Source of the DNA: DASSFZ01 sp035283185
GTDB taxonomy: Bacteria > Chloroflexota > Anaerolineae > Fen-1058
Length of the DNA stretch: 64,000 nucleotides
Direction: 5' to 3'
NCBI GenBank assembly: GCA_035283185.1
Contig: DATEUJ010000169.1
Coordinates: 10,832 to 74,831, forward strand
Below, piece after piece: positions 8,988 through 17,135 of the stretch (positions are counted from its first letter, which is position 1; every line of letters begins with the position of its first letter). The notes under the pieces were generated by a model that did no database searches, had not been told where the DNA came from, and saw only the letters and a program-made list of their open reading frames with translations. The translations under genes and the position numbers were made by a program.

Positions 8988-11900
8988 ACTGTATGGGCGT
9001 CTTGTCGCCAAGGCCTTCGAAAAGGTGCTCGGTAGACCCGATCAGGGGGCTATGGCTTTTGTGCGCTGCCTGACACCGGACGTGGTTGAAGCGCTTGCCG
9101 GAGACACAACTTTCGCGCCGTCGGCTTGGAGGGTCTGGCGTGTAGCGGATGTGGAGGATGCGAAGACACGCACCATCACCGCCGATCGCGCCGTCGAGCT
9201 GCGCGAATCGAAAGACGAGGCCGTGTTGCTGTTGGTGGATACGGCCCGGGCCGGTGCCGGCATGGATAGCATCTACAGTGCGGCACAGGAAGTGGATGAA
9301 AACAGCCTGTTCCATCAGGCACTGCGCCAGGCCAGAGATGAAGTGACCAGCCGCCTGTCGCGTGAGATTCGGGAATATGCAGATCGGGCTATCAAAAAGG
9401 CGCGGGGATTCGGCCACCGCTTCAGGGTTTCGCCCTGGACCGAGTTCGACTTTCTAGCCCGCATTGCAGCAGAGCGGCGGCACCCGGGAGAACTCTTGTA
9501 TTTGCTTGGCCTGTGGCCAGTGAAACAGGATGATGAAGCGAATCCAGACGACGGACTAAATGACTCTCGCCTCTTCGTGGATCGCCTGTTGGGAACAGCA
9601 GTCGCTGGATTGACTCCCGCACAACGCATCGAAGCACTCAAGCTGCTCAATCCTTCTGAGGGGCAGATCACGGATTTGGAGCGCTTCCTGCGGTCGGCAG
9701 CCACCAAGCCGCTCCTTCCGGCGTTAGCCGAACTGGCTGACAAGGCGCACCTGTGGGTCCGTGCCTTACGGGTTGAGGGGGCGGCTCAGAATATTCAAAG
9801 CATCGAGCTTGTGCCGTGGCGAACGCATACCGAACGGATCGCCAAATGGTCCGGGTTAAGTGGTGGAGACGACGCTGGCGACCCTCCGGAGCTCGTCTTG
9901 AATCCCGACGCCGACAAAACAGGGGACTACTCCAAACTGGAAGTCCGCTGGAAGGCTCGCCCGGATAACCTAAAGGAGGGTACCGTCGAGTACCGCGTCG
10001 TGATTGTGACCGATATGGACGAGGAACTTGCTTCGCGGGAGGTTCCCCACGCGAGCAAGAAGGAAGAAAAATGCCGCTTCACGAATGACGATTTTTCCAT
10101 GCTGAGCGACGACGCGCTGATCGGCGCCAAAATGGTTGTCTCGGTGATCGGCAATGACCACGTGGAGCCGCAGGAGAGTGAGGAATTCACCATACGATTT
10201 GGCAAGCCGCCGGAACACGAGCCAGCCAGCGTTGGCAAGAGGGTGCGGACGTTTAGCGAGGGGCTAATTGAACTGGATGGCCGCGAGAGCGTATCGGATC
10301 TCGCCTCATCCACAGAGACCTTACCGGTGGACTCCAAGGACTTCGTGCTGTTGCGTATGCCGCAACATAGGAAGAGCTTCCGGGTATTTAGTCCGTCGTT
10401 GATTCGTGAGGTGGAACAGCAATGGGCCGAGCGGTTGGGAGCTATCGGGCGTTGGCGTGTCAGGGTGCGGGCTTCGGGCGCGCGGGCGGCGGAACCGGAG
10501 TTTGTTCCTTTGTCAGATCCTGAATCCTTGCCGGGGCCATCGAGGCAAGCACTCTGGGATCGGGCCAGCAATGCCAGCCGGCGGATGGCCGAACGGTTTG
10601 CAGCTTACAATGGGGTGGGTCAGATCTACGACGAGAAATCCAAAGCATTCGATACGGTGGTCAAGGAATATCTGTTGGCTTGGGCGGCGCTGCTGGAAGA
10701 GGGGGACCCCTCGTTGGCTCTGGCAAATACTGTCGAAATCCAAACGCTGTCGGGTCGGACGATTGGGCTAATCGTCCTGCCCAACCATCCTTTGCGTGTG
10801 GCCTGGCATGTCGCCTACGACAACCTTGTGCTCCATGCCGCTTTCGAACAGGGCGCCGCGCCAAAGAACATTAGAGACGAGTTCTTAGTGCTGGATGGTG
10901 CGATGTTTCCGGCGTTTCTACCTGGCCTAGAGGATGGGAGCTCATTTGTCTTCGCCGATACGCTCGGTTTCCATGCTGTGGGCATGGTGCCCGATCGTGA
11001 CAAGGAACCGAAGGCTGCCGTGGCAATCCTGGCCCGAGCGTTGGGCGAAACCGAAACGGCCGATACGGTGCCGACCGTGGGGAAGCAGAGCGCACAGGTT
11101 CTGGGGAACGAGATCCTCAAGTACATCGAGTGTCACGATGCGTCAAAGCTCCTTCATATTCACGCCCTTCGACCGGGCGACGGCCTCACGGTGGCACGAT
11201 CGCTTGGCCGGGTTCAGGATCAGTATCGGCAGGCCACACCCGAAGACGATCTCGACGAAAGTGAGCACAAGATAGCGCCAGCGTTCGTCCTGGAGCTTTA
11301 TCCATCGCACGAGCAGCGTGGCGTGGCAGGGCGGTTCATCGCCGAAGCCCGGGAGAAACGACGCAGCGGGGCAGGCGTGTTATCTGCTGAAGACCGCTGG
11401 ATGCTGGAGTCGCTCAGCCTGCCGGGAGGGATGAACCTGCCCAAGCTTCGCTGGGCTCGCAAGAGCGAGCAGGACCCGAAGACGCCGGCTCATATCGCCG
11501 TGGCGTTCGACACCTTCGAGTCGCGAGTCGTGCCTGACCGGTCTGCCCCGGAATCTAGACCACTGTTTGCATACGGCTTGCTTTCCTTCTTCGAGCGGGA
11601 ATACACGAGCACGCCGTCTCCGTTGTGGCGCAGTGCCGTTTTGGCCTCGGCGGACGGGGAGAAACATCCTTCAGATCGGACGCATACAGAGCGGTTGGTC
11701 CGACTGCAGCAGGCCATTGGGCGATGCGTGGCTCGTAGCATCTCCACCGACGCTCTGCTGCCGATATTGAGAACGGAGATCTCACCCGAGAAGGCCCACA
11801 GCCTGCGCGAGTTGCATCGACTGTGTGACTGGGTGATCACGCTCGACCGCAACGCGGGTATCGAGTATTTTGATTCACCCCGCGACAACAAGGAAATCTA

Positions 11901-14076
11901 TGACGCTTACGTGATCGACTGTGTGCCGGAACGTGAAGACCTGGGTTGCTTGCAGTTGATCACCTCGACCAGCAACCTTGAAGAGGTCCGAAACCTGCTG
12001 GACGGCGCGCTCGATCAAATGGGGCTGAGCCGTAGTCGGCGGAACGCCGAGTTCCTCATGGAGCACCTCAAAGCCCTCAGTGGGCGTCTGGCGATCCGTC
12101 TAACCGGCCAGAAGGCGCCCACTTCGGAACTGATTACACTGGCGCTGTGCCATGCGAACTGTCGCCAAGCGCTCGAGGAGGGTGATTGCTGGACGTCGCT
12201 CGAAACAGGCTTTCTGATTCCTGTTGACGACGTGCTGGATCTAATTCCGCCGTTGTCGGCCAGAGAGACTGACGAGGAAGAGCCTGAGGCTGGCCCGTTG
12301 ACAGGCAGAGCACGTCCAGATCTGATCTATGTGTCGCTCGTCCCGCGCAAGGGGCTGCTGTTTCAGTTTATTGAAGTCAAATACCGTCGACACCTGCGAG
12401 CCGCGCGAAGCCCGGATATATTGGAGGGCATTCGCCAACAGGTGGAGTCCCTGCGTGCGCGCTGGGACGATTGGTACTCGAATGAAAACGTAGGCTCCTC
12501 ATTCCGGGCCGTGCGGCGTGCGAAACTGGCTCGCGTATTGCGTTTCTACGCGGACAAAGCGAACCGGCATTACCTAGCAAAGGACCGGTACGAGAGCATC
12601 GTCGCCGAAATCGACCGGATGATTGAGAAAGGCGGGGAGTACTCGTTTACGACGGCCGACAAGGTGGATCGGGGCTGGGTGTTTTGCCCGGAATACGCCG
12701 GAGCAGCACCGCTAAAGGTCTCGCCCGAAGGCTGGGAAACGCGGATATTCCTATTTGGTCCTGGCCTGCTGCCCGACTCGGACTTCCGCCGAGAGGCGTT
12801 CATTGACCTTGCTGCTGTGGGACGAAAAGGTGAGGCAGCTTCTGCCAAGTCACACGCCGAAGAATTTGAGGGCTCGGAGGAGTCGGATCGTAACGGTTCG
12901 CGGCTGACAGCTCCTGAACAGAGATTGAGTCAGGGCAAAAGCCTGACGGACGTCGCGGACCAGGGCTCACGCGGTGAGTCCCAGACACAAACTGCCGGTC
13001 TGCCACATATTGGGAACAGTGACGAGGACGAACGTTCCGTCTGTCTGGGTACCGATTTGCTCACGGGATCGGAGGTCCGATGGCCCCTGACGGTCAAGGG
13101 GAATCCTCACCTTCTGGTCGCCGGTCTGCCCGGCATGGGCAAGACAACCTGTCTGTTGAACCTGTGCAAACAGATGCTCGACGCTGGCGTTCGGCCGATC
13201 GTGTTTTCCTATCACCAGGACATCGACGAGCGACTTGAAAGTCTCGTGTCAGGAGTGCGGTTTCTTGACTTTCACGGATTGGGGTTCAACCCGTTGCAAG
13301 TCCTTGACCGGCAATCACGCATGGCATATCTGGACGTGGCCGGTGCATTGCGCGATATTTTTGCCGCCATCTTTCCGGAACTGGGTGACATTCAGGGTGA
13401 ACGTATCCGCAAGGCGATCAAGGAGAGTTTCATTGAGCATGGGTGGGACGACCCAAACGCCGATTTGCGGGAGCTGCCGGAGCCGCCATTTTGGAGGTTT
13501 ATGGAGATTCTCCGAGCTGATCCTAAACCGGACCGTGGGCTGCGCACGCTTCTGGGGCGGCTGGAGGAGCTCGATGACTACGGCTTCTTTGATTTAGCCG
13601 AATCCCACCAGAGCCTGTGGGAAAGCGAGCAGCCGATTGTTATTCGCATCCACGCCACGCAAAATGACAACTTGCAAAAGGCATTTGCGTCCCTGGTCTT
13701 TTATGGCCTTTACAAGGACATGTTCCGCCGGGGCATCCAGCAGCGGATTACGCACGCAGTGGTGTTTGACGAGGCGCATCGCGCCGCTCGGTTGCGACTG
13801 ATCCCGACCATGGCTAAGGAATGCCGAAAGTATGGCATTTCACTCGTGTTGGCCTCGCAGGAGGCCAAGGACTTCAACATTTCACTTTTTTCCGCGATCG
13901 CGAACTATCTGGTACTAAGGCTGAACGAAGCGGATGCCAAGACGCTCGTGCGCAACGTCGCCAGTTCCGATCAGGAACGGGCGCTCGTTGACAAGATCAA
14001 GCAAATGGATCGATTCAGGGCGCTGTATTTCGGCGAGGGAAGGAAGAAACCCTCTCCGGTCTCTTTGCTGCCGTAA
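8968..14076 (+). CDS. DptH-like giant protein: PD-(D/E)XK nuclease-like site plus HerA/FtsK-type ATPase
   Basis: 1702 residues; the ATG lies inside the previous gene (20-bp overlap) with GGAGGAG seven bases before it. The N-terminal 1000 residues are unassigned. A nuclease-like site follows: P1117-D1118, a beta-strand, then F-I-E1136-V-K1138, and a downstream IRQQ helix, matching the PD-(D/E)XK pattern. After an acidic linker the C-terminal 330 residues form a HerA/FtsK-like ATPase: Walker A GLPGMGKTT (K1392), Walker B VVFDEAH (D1601, E1602), a following ECRKYGISLVLASQ strand, and LVLRL near the end. DptH of phosphorothioation-dependent restriction, as I recall, is also about 1700 residues with a HerA-type ATPase. 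This is the likely DNA-processing effector. The transcript ends at a terminator at 14210. Confidence 0.7.
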   Translation: MTMVWTELYGRLVAKAFEKVLGRPDQGAMAFVRCLTPDVVEALAGDTTFAPSAWRVWRVADVEDAKTRTITADRAVELRESKDEAVLLLVDTARAGAGMDSIYSAAQEVDENSLFHQALRQARDEVTSRLSREIREYADRAIKKARGFGHRFRVSPWTEFDFLARIAAERRHPGELLYLLGLWPVKQDDEANPDDGLNDSRLFVDRLLGTAVAGLTPAQRIEALKLLNPSEGQITDLERFLRSAATKPLLPALAELADKAHLWVRALRVEGAAQNIQSIELVPWRTHTERIAKWSGLSGGDDAGDPPELVLNPDADKTGDYSKLEVRWKARPDNLKEGTVEYRVVIVTDMDEELASREVPHASKKEEKCRFTNDDFSMLSDDALIGAKMVVSVIGNDHVEPQESEEFTIRFGKPPEHEPASVGKRVRTFSEGLIELDGRESVSDLASSTETLPVDSKDFVLLRMPQHRKSFRVFSPSLIREVEQQWAERLGAIGRWRVRVRASGARAAEPEFVPLSDPESLPGPSRQALWDRASNASRRMAERFAAYNGVGQIYDEKSKAFDTVVKEYLLAWAALLEEGDPSLALANTVEIQTLSGRTIGLIVLPNHPLRVAWHVAYDNLVLHAAFEQGAAPKNIRDEFLVLDGAMFPAFLPGLEDGSSFVFADTLGFHAVGMVPDRDKEPKAAVAILARALGETETADTVPTVGKQSAQVLGNEILKYIECHDASKLLHIHALRPGDGLTVARSLGRVQDQYRQATPEDDLDESEHKIAPAFVLELYPSHEQRGVAGRFIAEAREKRRSGAGVLSAEDRWMLESLSLPGGMNLPKLRWARKSEQDPKTPAHIAVAFDTFESRVVPDRSAPESRPLFAYGLLSFFEREYTSTPSPLWRSAVLASADGEKHPSDRTHTERLVRLQQAIGRCVARSISTDALLPILRTEISPEKAHSLRELHRLCDWVITLDRNAGIEYFDSPRDNKEIYDAYVIDCVPEREDLGCLQLITSTSNLEEVRNLLDGALDQMGLSRSRRNAEFLMEHLKALSGRLAIRLTGQKAPTSELITLALCHANCRQALEEGDCWTSLETGFLIPVDDVLDLIPPLSARETDEEEPEAGPLTGRARPDLIYVSLVPRKGLLFQFIEVKYRRHLRAARSPDILEGIRQQVESLRARWDDWYSNENVGSSFRAVRRAKLARVLRFYADKANRHYLAKDRYESIVAEIDRMIEKGGEYSFTTADKVDRGWVFCPEYAGAAPLKVSPEGWETRIFLFGPGLLPDSDFRREAFIDLAAVGRKGEAASAKSHAEEFEGSEESDRNGSRLTAPEQRLSQGKSLTDVADQGSRGESQTQTAGLPHIGNSDEDERSVCLGTDLLTGSEVRWPLTVKGNPHLLVAGLPGMGKTTCLLNLCKQMLDAGVRPIVFSYHQDIDERLESLVSGVRFLDFHGLGFNPLQVLDRQSRMAYLDVAGALRDIFAAIFPELGDIQGERIRKAIKESFIEHGWDDPNADLRELPEPPFWRFMEILRADPKPDRGLRTLLGRLEELDDYGFFDLAESHQSLWESEQPIVIRIHATQNDNLQKAFASLVFYGLYKDMFRRGIQQRITHAVVFDEAHRAARLRLIPTMAKECRKYGISLVLASQEAKDFNISLFSAIANYLVLRLNEADAKTLVRNVASSDQERALVDKIKQMDRFRALYFGEGRKKPSPVSLLP

Positions 14077-14099
14077 GTTAAGGCGACGCGGAAGAGCAG

Positions 14100-14190
14100 A
14101 GCGTCATCATCGACAAGACCCTTTGAGAGATTACGCACCCCCACCTGCGCCTCCTGCTGAAGCAGATTCTGCGCAAGCACGGCTACGCGC
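14100..14190 (+). pseudogene. hsdR: C-terminal scrap of a type I restriction HsdR subunit
   Basis: Frame 3 reads IIDKTL, a TGA, then EITHPHLRLLLKQILRKHGYA. HsdR proteins commonly end with a segment like RxLVKRILRKYGYPPD, so the KQILRKHGY piece fits their extreme C-terminus. Only about 30 codons remain and the frame is broken by TGA. Together with the hsdM 5' fragment at 2702 it would bracket the three-gene operon. The match is short, so the call is tentative. Confidence 0.45.
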
Positions 14191-14209
14191 TTTCCAGTTG
14201 CCACAAACG

Positions 14210-14245
14210 ACAACGCCCTGTGAGACGACCAGGGGCGTTGTTTTC
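14210..14245 (+). terminator. Rho-independent terminator of the three-gene defence operon
   Basis: ACAACGCCCTG at 14210-14220 pairs with CAGGGGCGTTGT at 14230-14241 (one bulged G), loop of about 9 nt, followed directly by TTTT. It is 134 bp after the last gene of the operon and on the same strand. Confidence 0.75.
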
Positions 14246-14706
14246 AGATGCTACTCACCTCCGTTTCTGATTGGCTGTGATCACCTTCATGGCCCTGATA
14301 TGCCCGCCGAACACATCAAGTTGCAACACATCCTCGACGTTCAACACGGGCATGTGTGGACTCATCACCACCGGGCTACCCATTGGAGACTCTGTGATGG
14401 AGGCTGTGGATCATGTGTTTTCTCCTTCGCCCTCTACTCTACTGTGTACGGGCGAGTTGTCTCACTCGTTCTCACACAGAGGGCATCGCAATAAAGAAAA
14501 AGCATCGCAGATTCACGATCTGCGATGCTTTGGAGCAGCGGGGGTTGGCCTGGCCCGCCCTGGCTCGCCAAAGTCACACACGACCCGCGTGAGGCGATGG
14601 CAACTGCCGAACTCGCGCGCCGTGCCGAAGCGTATTTCAAGTCGCGCGGCTTCGATGTTCAGGGCTACGACTTCGCACTGACCTTCGAGCAGACCTTCTG
14701 GGGTAT
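14246..14706. other. Decayed intergenic stretch without a clear gene
   Basis: No convincing gene. Short protein-like frames exist on both strands: a 43-codon minus-strand frame around 14263-14391 and a plus-strand frame ending at 14713 with GFDVQGYDFALTFEQ. Neither is recognisable or preceded by a good start. A strong hairpin at 14499-14531 is listed separately. I read this as debris between the defence island and region 2. Confidence 0.4.
14499..14531 (-). terminator. Perfect 14-bp hairpin, terminator-like on the minus strand
   Basis: AAAGCATCGCAGAT pairs perfectly with ATCTGCGATGCTTT around the loop TCACG. On the minus strand the stem is followed by TTCTTTATT, a typical terminator tail. 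No minus-strand gene upstream is recognisable, so the gene it served may have been lost. Confidence 0.55.
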
Positions 14707-14937
14707 ATGCTGATGACCAGCCAGCTCACGCTGACCGTCAATGGTCAACCGTATTCGGTGGAAGTCGCGCCGGACACGCCACTCCTCTATGTGCTGCGCA
14801 ATGATCTCGGCTTGAATGGCCCGCAATATGGCTGCGCTCACATCTGCGCATCCTGCGCGCCGTCAGGCGTGCTGCCGAATTACTCGCCGCAGAAGGAGTT
14901 TGAACGGGATGGCGGCCGAACGATCCCGAAGCAGTGA
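14707..14937 (+). pseudogene. N-terminal scrap of a [2Fe-2S] oxidoreductase small subunit (isoquinoline 1-oxidoreductase alpha type)
   Basis: The first 45 codons give LTLTVNGQPYSVEV, PDTPLLYVLRNDLGLNGPQYGC, the well-known N-terminal beta-grasp of the small iron-sulfur subunit in xanthine oxidase-family enzymes (IorA/CoxS-like). The family then needs GxCGAC for the cluster; here the sequence changes to AHICASCAPSG and loses similarity, and the C-terminal helical domain is absent. It cannot bind the cluster as it stands. No large molybdopterin subunit is nearby. A remnant left by deletion. Confidence 0.7.
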
Positions 14938-14950
14938 GTGGTCTCATCCG

Positions 14951-14976
14951 TTCACCCCTCAACGCATCAAGACAGC
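14951..14976 (+). repeat. 26-bp direct repeat, copy 1
   Basis: The 26 bases from TTCACCCCTC to AAGACAGC are identical to 16567-16592. Both copies lie on the 5' side of a gerW-derived sequence, so they are probably part of one larger duplicated segment. Confidence 0.7.
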
Positions 14977-15101
14977 CGCCATCGTGCTGGACGACTACCG
15001 GCACTGGGTCGACGAGATGGAGGGATTGACGCCTGGATACGAGTGAGGCTGACCTGCCAGGCACCAGATGGAGACACCGGCAGGCGCGAGGAACAATCGC
15101 G

Positions 15102-15446
15102 ATGACCTGGAAACCCTCCAACGAACCGATGCGCTACGACCGGGCGCGAGCAGTGTAGCTCGACCCCGTTAAGGCGGCCATCCAAAGTCTGCGCCTGCCC
15201 CTGTTTCGAGTCCGCAAGCTCAACGGCATCGTCAACGCCATCGCCATGCAAATCGAAGACGGTGGCGACAGCCCAGAGGTCAATCACCTCCTGCTCGACG
15301 CGCTGCGCGCGGCGGTCACTCACCAGGTTGGTGAGGGCGCCGCTGAGCCAGTGCTACGCGCGATCGAGACTTTCCGGCAGATCGAAGCCGAACGCTGGGA
15401 ACGAGTCAAAGCCGGCACGCTGCCTCCGCCTCCGCTGGAAGATTAA
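15102..15446 (+). pseudogene. Unrecognised small gene interrupted by an in-frame TAG
   Basis: An ATG at 15102 with GAGGAAC upstream opens a frame that reads MTWKPSNEPMRYDRARAV, TAG (15156-15158), then LDPVKAAIQSLRLPLF and on to a TAA at 15444. The part after the amber codon has protein-like composition: helical, with HLLLDALRAAVTH and ETFRQIEAERWERVK. An ATG at 15246 could still give a 66-residue product. I do not recognise the family. It lies in debris beside other broken genes, so decay is more likely than programmed readthrough. Confidence 0.4.
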
Positions 15447-15502
15447 CTGGACGACCTGGTCGAGAAGGGGCAGCGCGCCGGAGCAAAATGATTGACATCC
15501 CC

Positions 15503-15736
15503 TCAGCCTCTGCCCGCTTTCCGCATCCGCCCCAGCATCAACAGCATCGCGCCGAGCGTCGAACACCGGCTTGACCTCGACACCGTCTGGCCCAATGACG
15601 ACGACGGCCACCGGCCGGGCGGACGCTCCACCACCCATCCCAACGCCGCTGCCACCCGCCATCGTTTCGGGCTGCGGCGACTCGGTCGCCGGCCCTGCCC
15701 GCGAAGGTTTCTGCTGGGCAGGCCCGAAGCCACTAC
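15503..15736 (-). pseudogene. Partial duplicate of the gerW gene (C-terminal half)
   Basis: On the minus strand this stretch repeats the C-terminal half of the gerW gene at 16683-17135 with few substitutions, but lacks about 33 bp that encode part of its last membrane segment, and has no N-terminal half. Homology stops abruptly at 15736, immediately before the promoter of the toxin-antitoxin pair. It cannot make a functional protein. Confidence 0.85.
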
Positions 15737-15737
15737 G

Positions 15738-15765
15738 TTGACTTTTCCCGCGAACAGACTAGAAT
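15738..15765 (+). promoter_or_regulatory. Sigma-70-type promoter for the antitoxin-toxin operon
   Basis: TTGACT at 15738-15743 and TAGAAT at 15760-15765, spacer 16 bp, 36 bp before the antitoxin ATG. An A/T-rich stretch (ATATATA) follows the -10 box. It sits exactly at the end of the gerW duplication. Confidence 0.6.
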
Positions 15766-15801
15766 ATATAGCGAGGTGTGTACTCAAACCAGGAGAATCC
15801 T

Positions 15802-16098
15802 ATGAACAAGATCATCGGCGTGACCGAGCTGCAGCGTAAGTTCCGCTCCATCTTCGACGAGGTCGTCAAGCGCCAGACCCCGTATATTCTCACACGCGGC
15901 AGCCGGCCCGAGGCAGTGCTTATTTCCTACGAGCAATACCTCCGCTTCATCCGCGCGGACGAAGTGGGCGTGCTCAAGCGCATTGACGACGCGCTGGCGT
16001 ACATGGCTCGAGTCAATGCTCAATACTCTGATGAGGAAGTTGAGGCGGATGTGATCGAAGCCACCAAGGCCGTGCGCTCGCGGAAATCGAAGGCCTGA
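15802..16098 (+). CDS. Phd/YefM family antitoxin
   Basis: 98 residues from the ATG at 15802, with AGGAG nine bases upstream; an in-frame ATG at 15778 is less likely. The N-terminal 50 residues show the Phd/YefM fold: IIGVTELQRKFRSIFDEV, then a TRGSRPEAVLISYEQY segment. Such antitoxins bind DNA as dimers and neutralise a cognate toxin with a disordered C-terminal tail; here the tail is acidic then basic. The stop overlaps the toxin ATG (TGATG), so the two are co-translated, and the pair is probably autoregulated at the promoter at 15738. Confidence 0.85.
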   Translation: MNKIIGVTELQRKFRSIFDEVVKRQTPYILTRGSRPEAVLISYEQYLRFIRADEVGVLKRIDDALAYMARVNAQYSDEEVEADVIEATKAVRSRKSKA

Positions 16099-16508
16099 TG
16101 CGTGCCGTCGTCGACACGAACATCTTCATCCGCGCGCTCATACGGCCACAGGGTTCAGTTGGCCCGATCATTCCACGCCTGGCCCAAAACGAATACACCC
16201 TGGTGTATTCCATACCTCTGCGCAACGAACTCATCGCCAAGCTGGCGTTGCCGCGCATTCGCCAGAAATATCACGTCAGCGATACCCAGGTCGAAGCCCT
16301 GTTGGACCTGATTGCCCTGCGCGGCGACTTGGTTACGCCAACCCGAACGGTGAGGGTTTGCCGCGATCCGAAAGATGATATGCTGATTGAAGCCGCGCTG
16401 GCCGGCGCGGCGAAATACGTCGTCACGGGCGACGAGGATTTGCTTGTGTTGAGGAGGTTCGAGACGATACGCTTCGTCACGCCGCGCACCTTTCTTACGG
16501 AATTCTGA
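16098..16508 (+). CDS. PIN domain toxin (putative endoribonuclease)
   Basis: 136 residues, start overlapping the antitoxin stop by one base. The PIN acidic residues are visible: D6 in VVDTNIF, a central Glu in LRNELIAKL, D93/D94 in RDPKDDMLIEAAL and D112/D114 in VTGDEDLLVL. The family is annotated as 'putative toxin-antitoxin system toxin component, PIN family'; such proteins are Mg-dependent RNases that cut tRNA, rRNA or mRNA. With the Phd-type antitoxin this is a complete type II pair. The substrate cannot be read from sequence. Confidence 0.85.
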   Translation: MRAVVDTNIFIRALIRPQGSVGPIIPRLAQNEYTLVYSIPLRNELIAKLALPRIRQKYHVSDTQVEALLDLIALRGDLVTPTRTVRVCRDPKDDMLIEAALAGAAKYVVTGDEDLLVLRRFETIRFVTPRTFLTEF

Positions 16509-16566
16509 GATGGGTATCGTCACCGCCATCTTCTACGTGACCGGGGCGCGCGTGCGGCAGATTCCA

Positions 16567-16592
16567 TTCACCCCTCAACGCATCAAGACAGC
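16567..16592 (+). repeat. 26-bp direct repeat, copy 2
   Basis: Identical to 14951-14976; it precedes the intact gerW gene by about 90 bp and is part of the duplication that brackets the toxin-antitoxin pair. Confidence 0.7.
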
Positions 16593-16682
16593 GTTAGGCT
16601 GAGACACGGATGGGATGCCGACAACCAGGTTCGATCCCAGGATGAGCAGACCGGAAGTGAGGGCGGCAAGGATAGACCCAGC

Positions 16683-17135
16683 TCAGCGTCTGCCCGCTTT
16701 CCGCATCCGCCCCAGCATCAACAGCATCGCGCCGAGTGTCGTCGCGAGGGCGATGCCAATCTTCGTCGCGTCGAACACCGGCTTGACCTCGACACCCTCT
16801 GGCCCAATGACGACCACGGCCACCGGCCGGGCGGACGCTCCACCACCCATCCCGACGCCGCTGCCCCCCGCCATCGTTTCGGGCTGCGGCGACTCGGTCG
16901 TCGGCCCTGCCCGCGAAGGTTTCTGCTGGGCAGGCCCGAAGCCACTACCACCGCCGCCACCGCCTCCGCTGACGACTTCGCTGGCCGTGATCACCGTGTA
17001 GCTACCCGCGGTGACCGGCTCCCCATAAACCGCGCCGGCGTTGGCGGGAGCGAATATCTTGTCGGCAATCGTCTGAAGGATCTGCTGCTGATTCGCGCCG
17101 CCGGATTTGGCGGACTCGTCTAACCCGTTGCTCAT
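16683..17135 (-). CDS. GerW/YtfJ family protein
   Basis: 150 residues. The features are typical of the GerW (YtfJ) family: an N-terminal helix (QQQILQTIADKIF), YGEPVTAGSYTVITASEV, a glycine-rich stretch with seven consecutive Gly, a second Gly-rich patch, then PVAVVVIGPEGVEVKPV and a C-terminal membrane segment (IALATTLGAMLLMLG). In Bacillus the family is a sporulation/germination protein, but homologues occur widely in non-spore-forming Chloroflexota and Actinobacteria, so sporulation should not be assumed. The start overlaps the stop of the upstream gene (ATGA). A truncated duplicate lies at 15503. Confidence 0.85.
   Translation of the reverse strand: MSNGLDESAKSGGANQQQILQTIADKIFAPANAGAVYGEPVTAGSYTVITASEVVSGGGGGGGSGFGPAQQKPSRAGPTTESPQPETMAGGSGVGMGGGASARPVAVVVIGPEGVEVKPVFDATKIGIALATTLGAMLLMLGRMRKAGRR

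Noticed and set aside
14124..14126. TGA inside the HsdR scrap as another selenocysteine codon
   Set aside because: The scrap is only about 30 codons, both sides are decayed and the family has no catalytic Cys at this place.
16683..17135. GerW gene as proof of sporulation
   Set aside because: The family is common in non-spore-formers; no other sporulation gene is seen.
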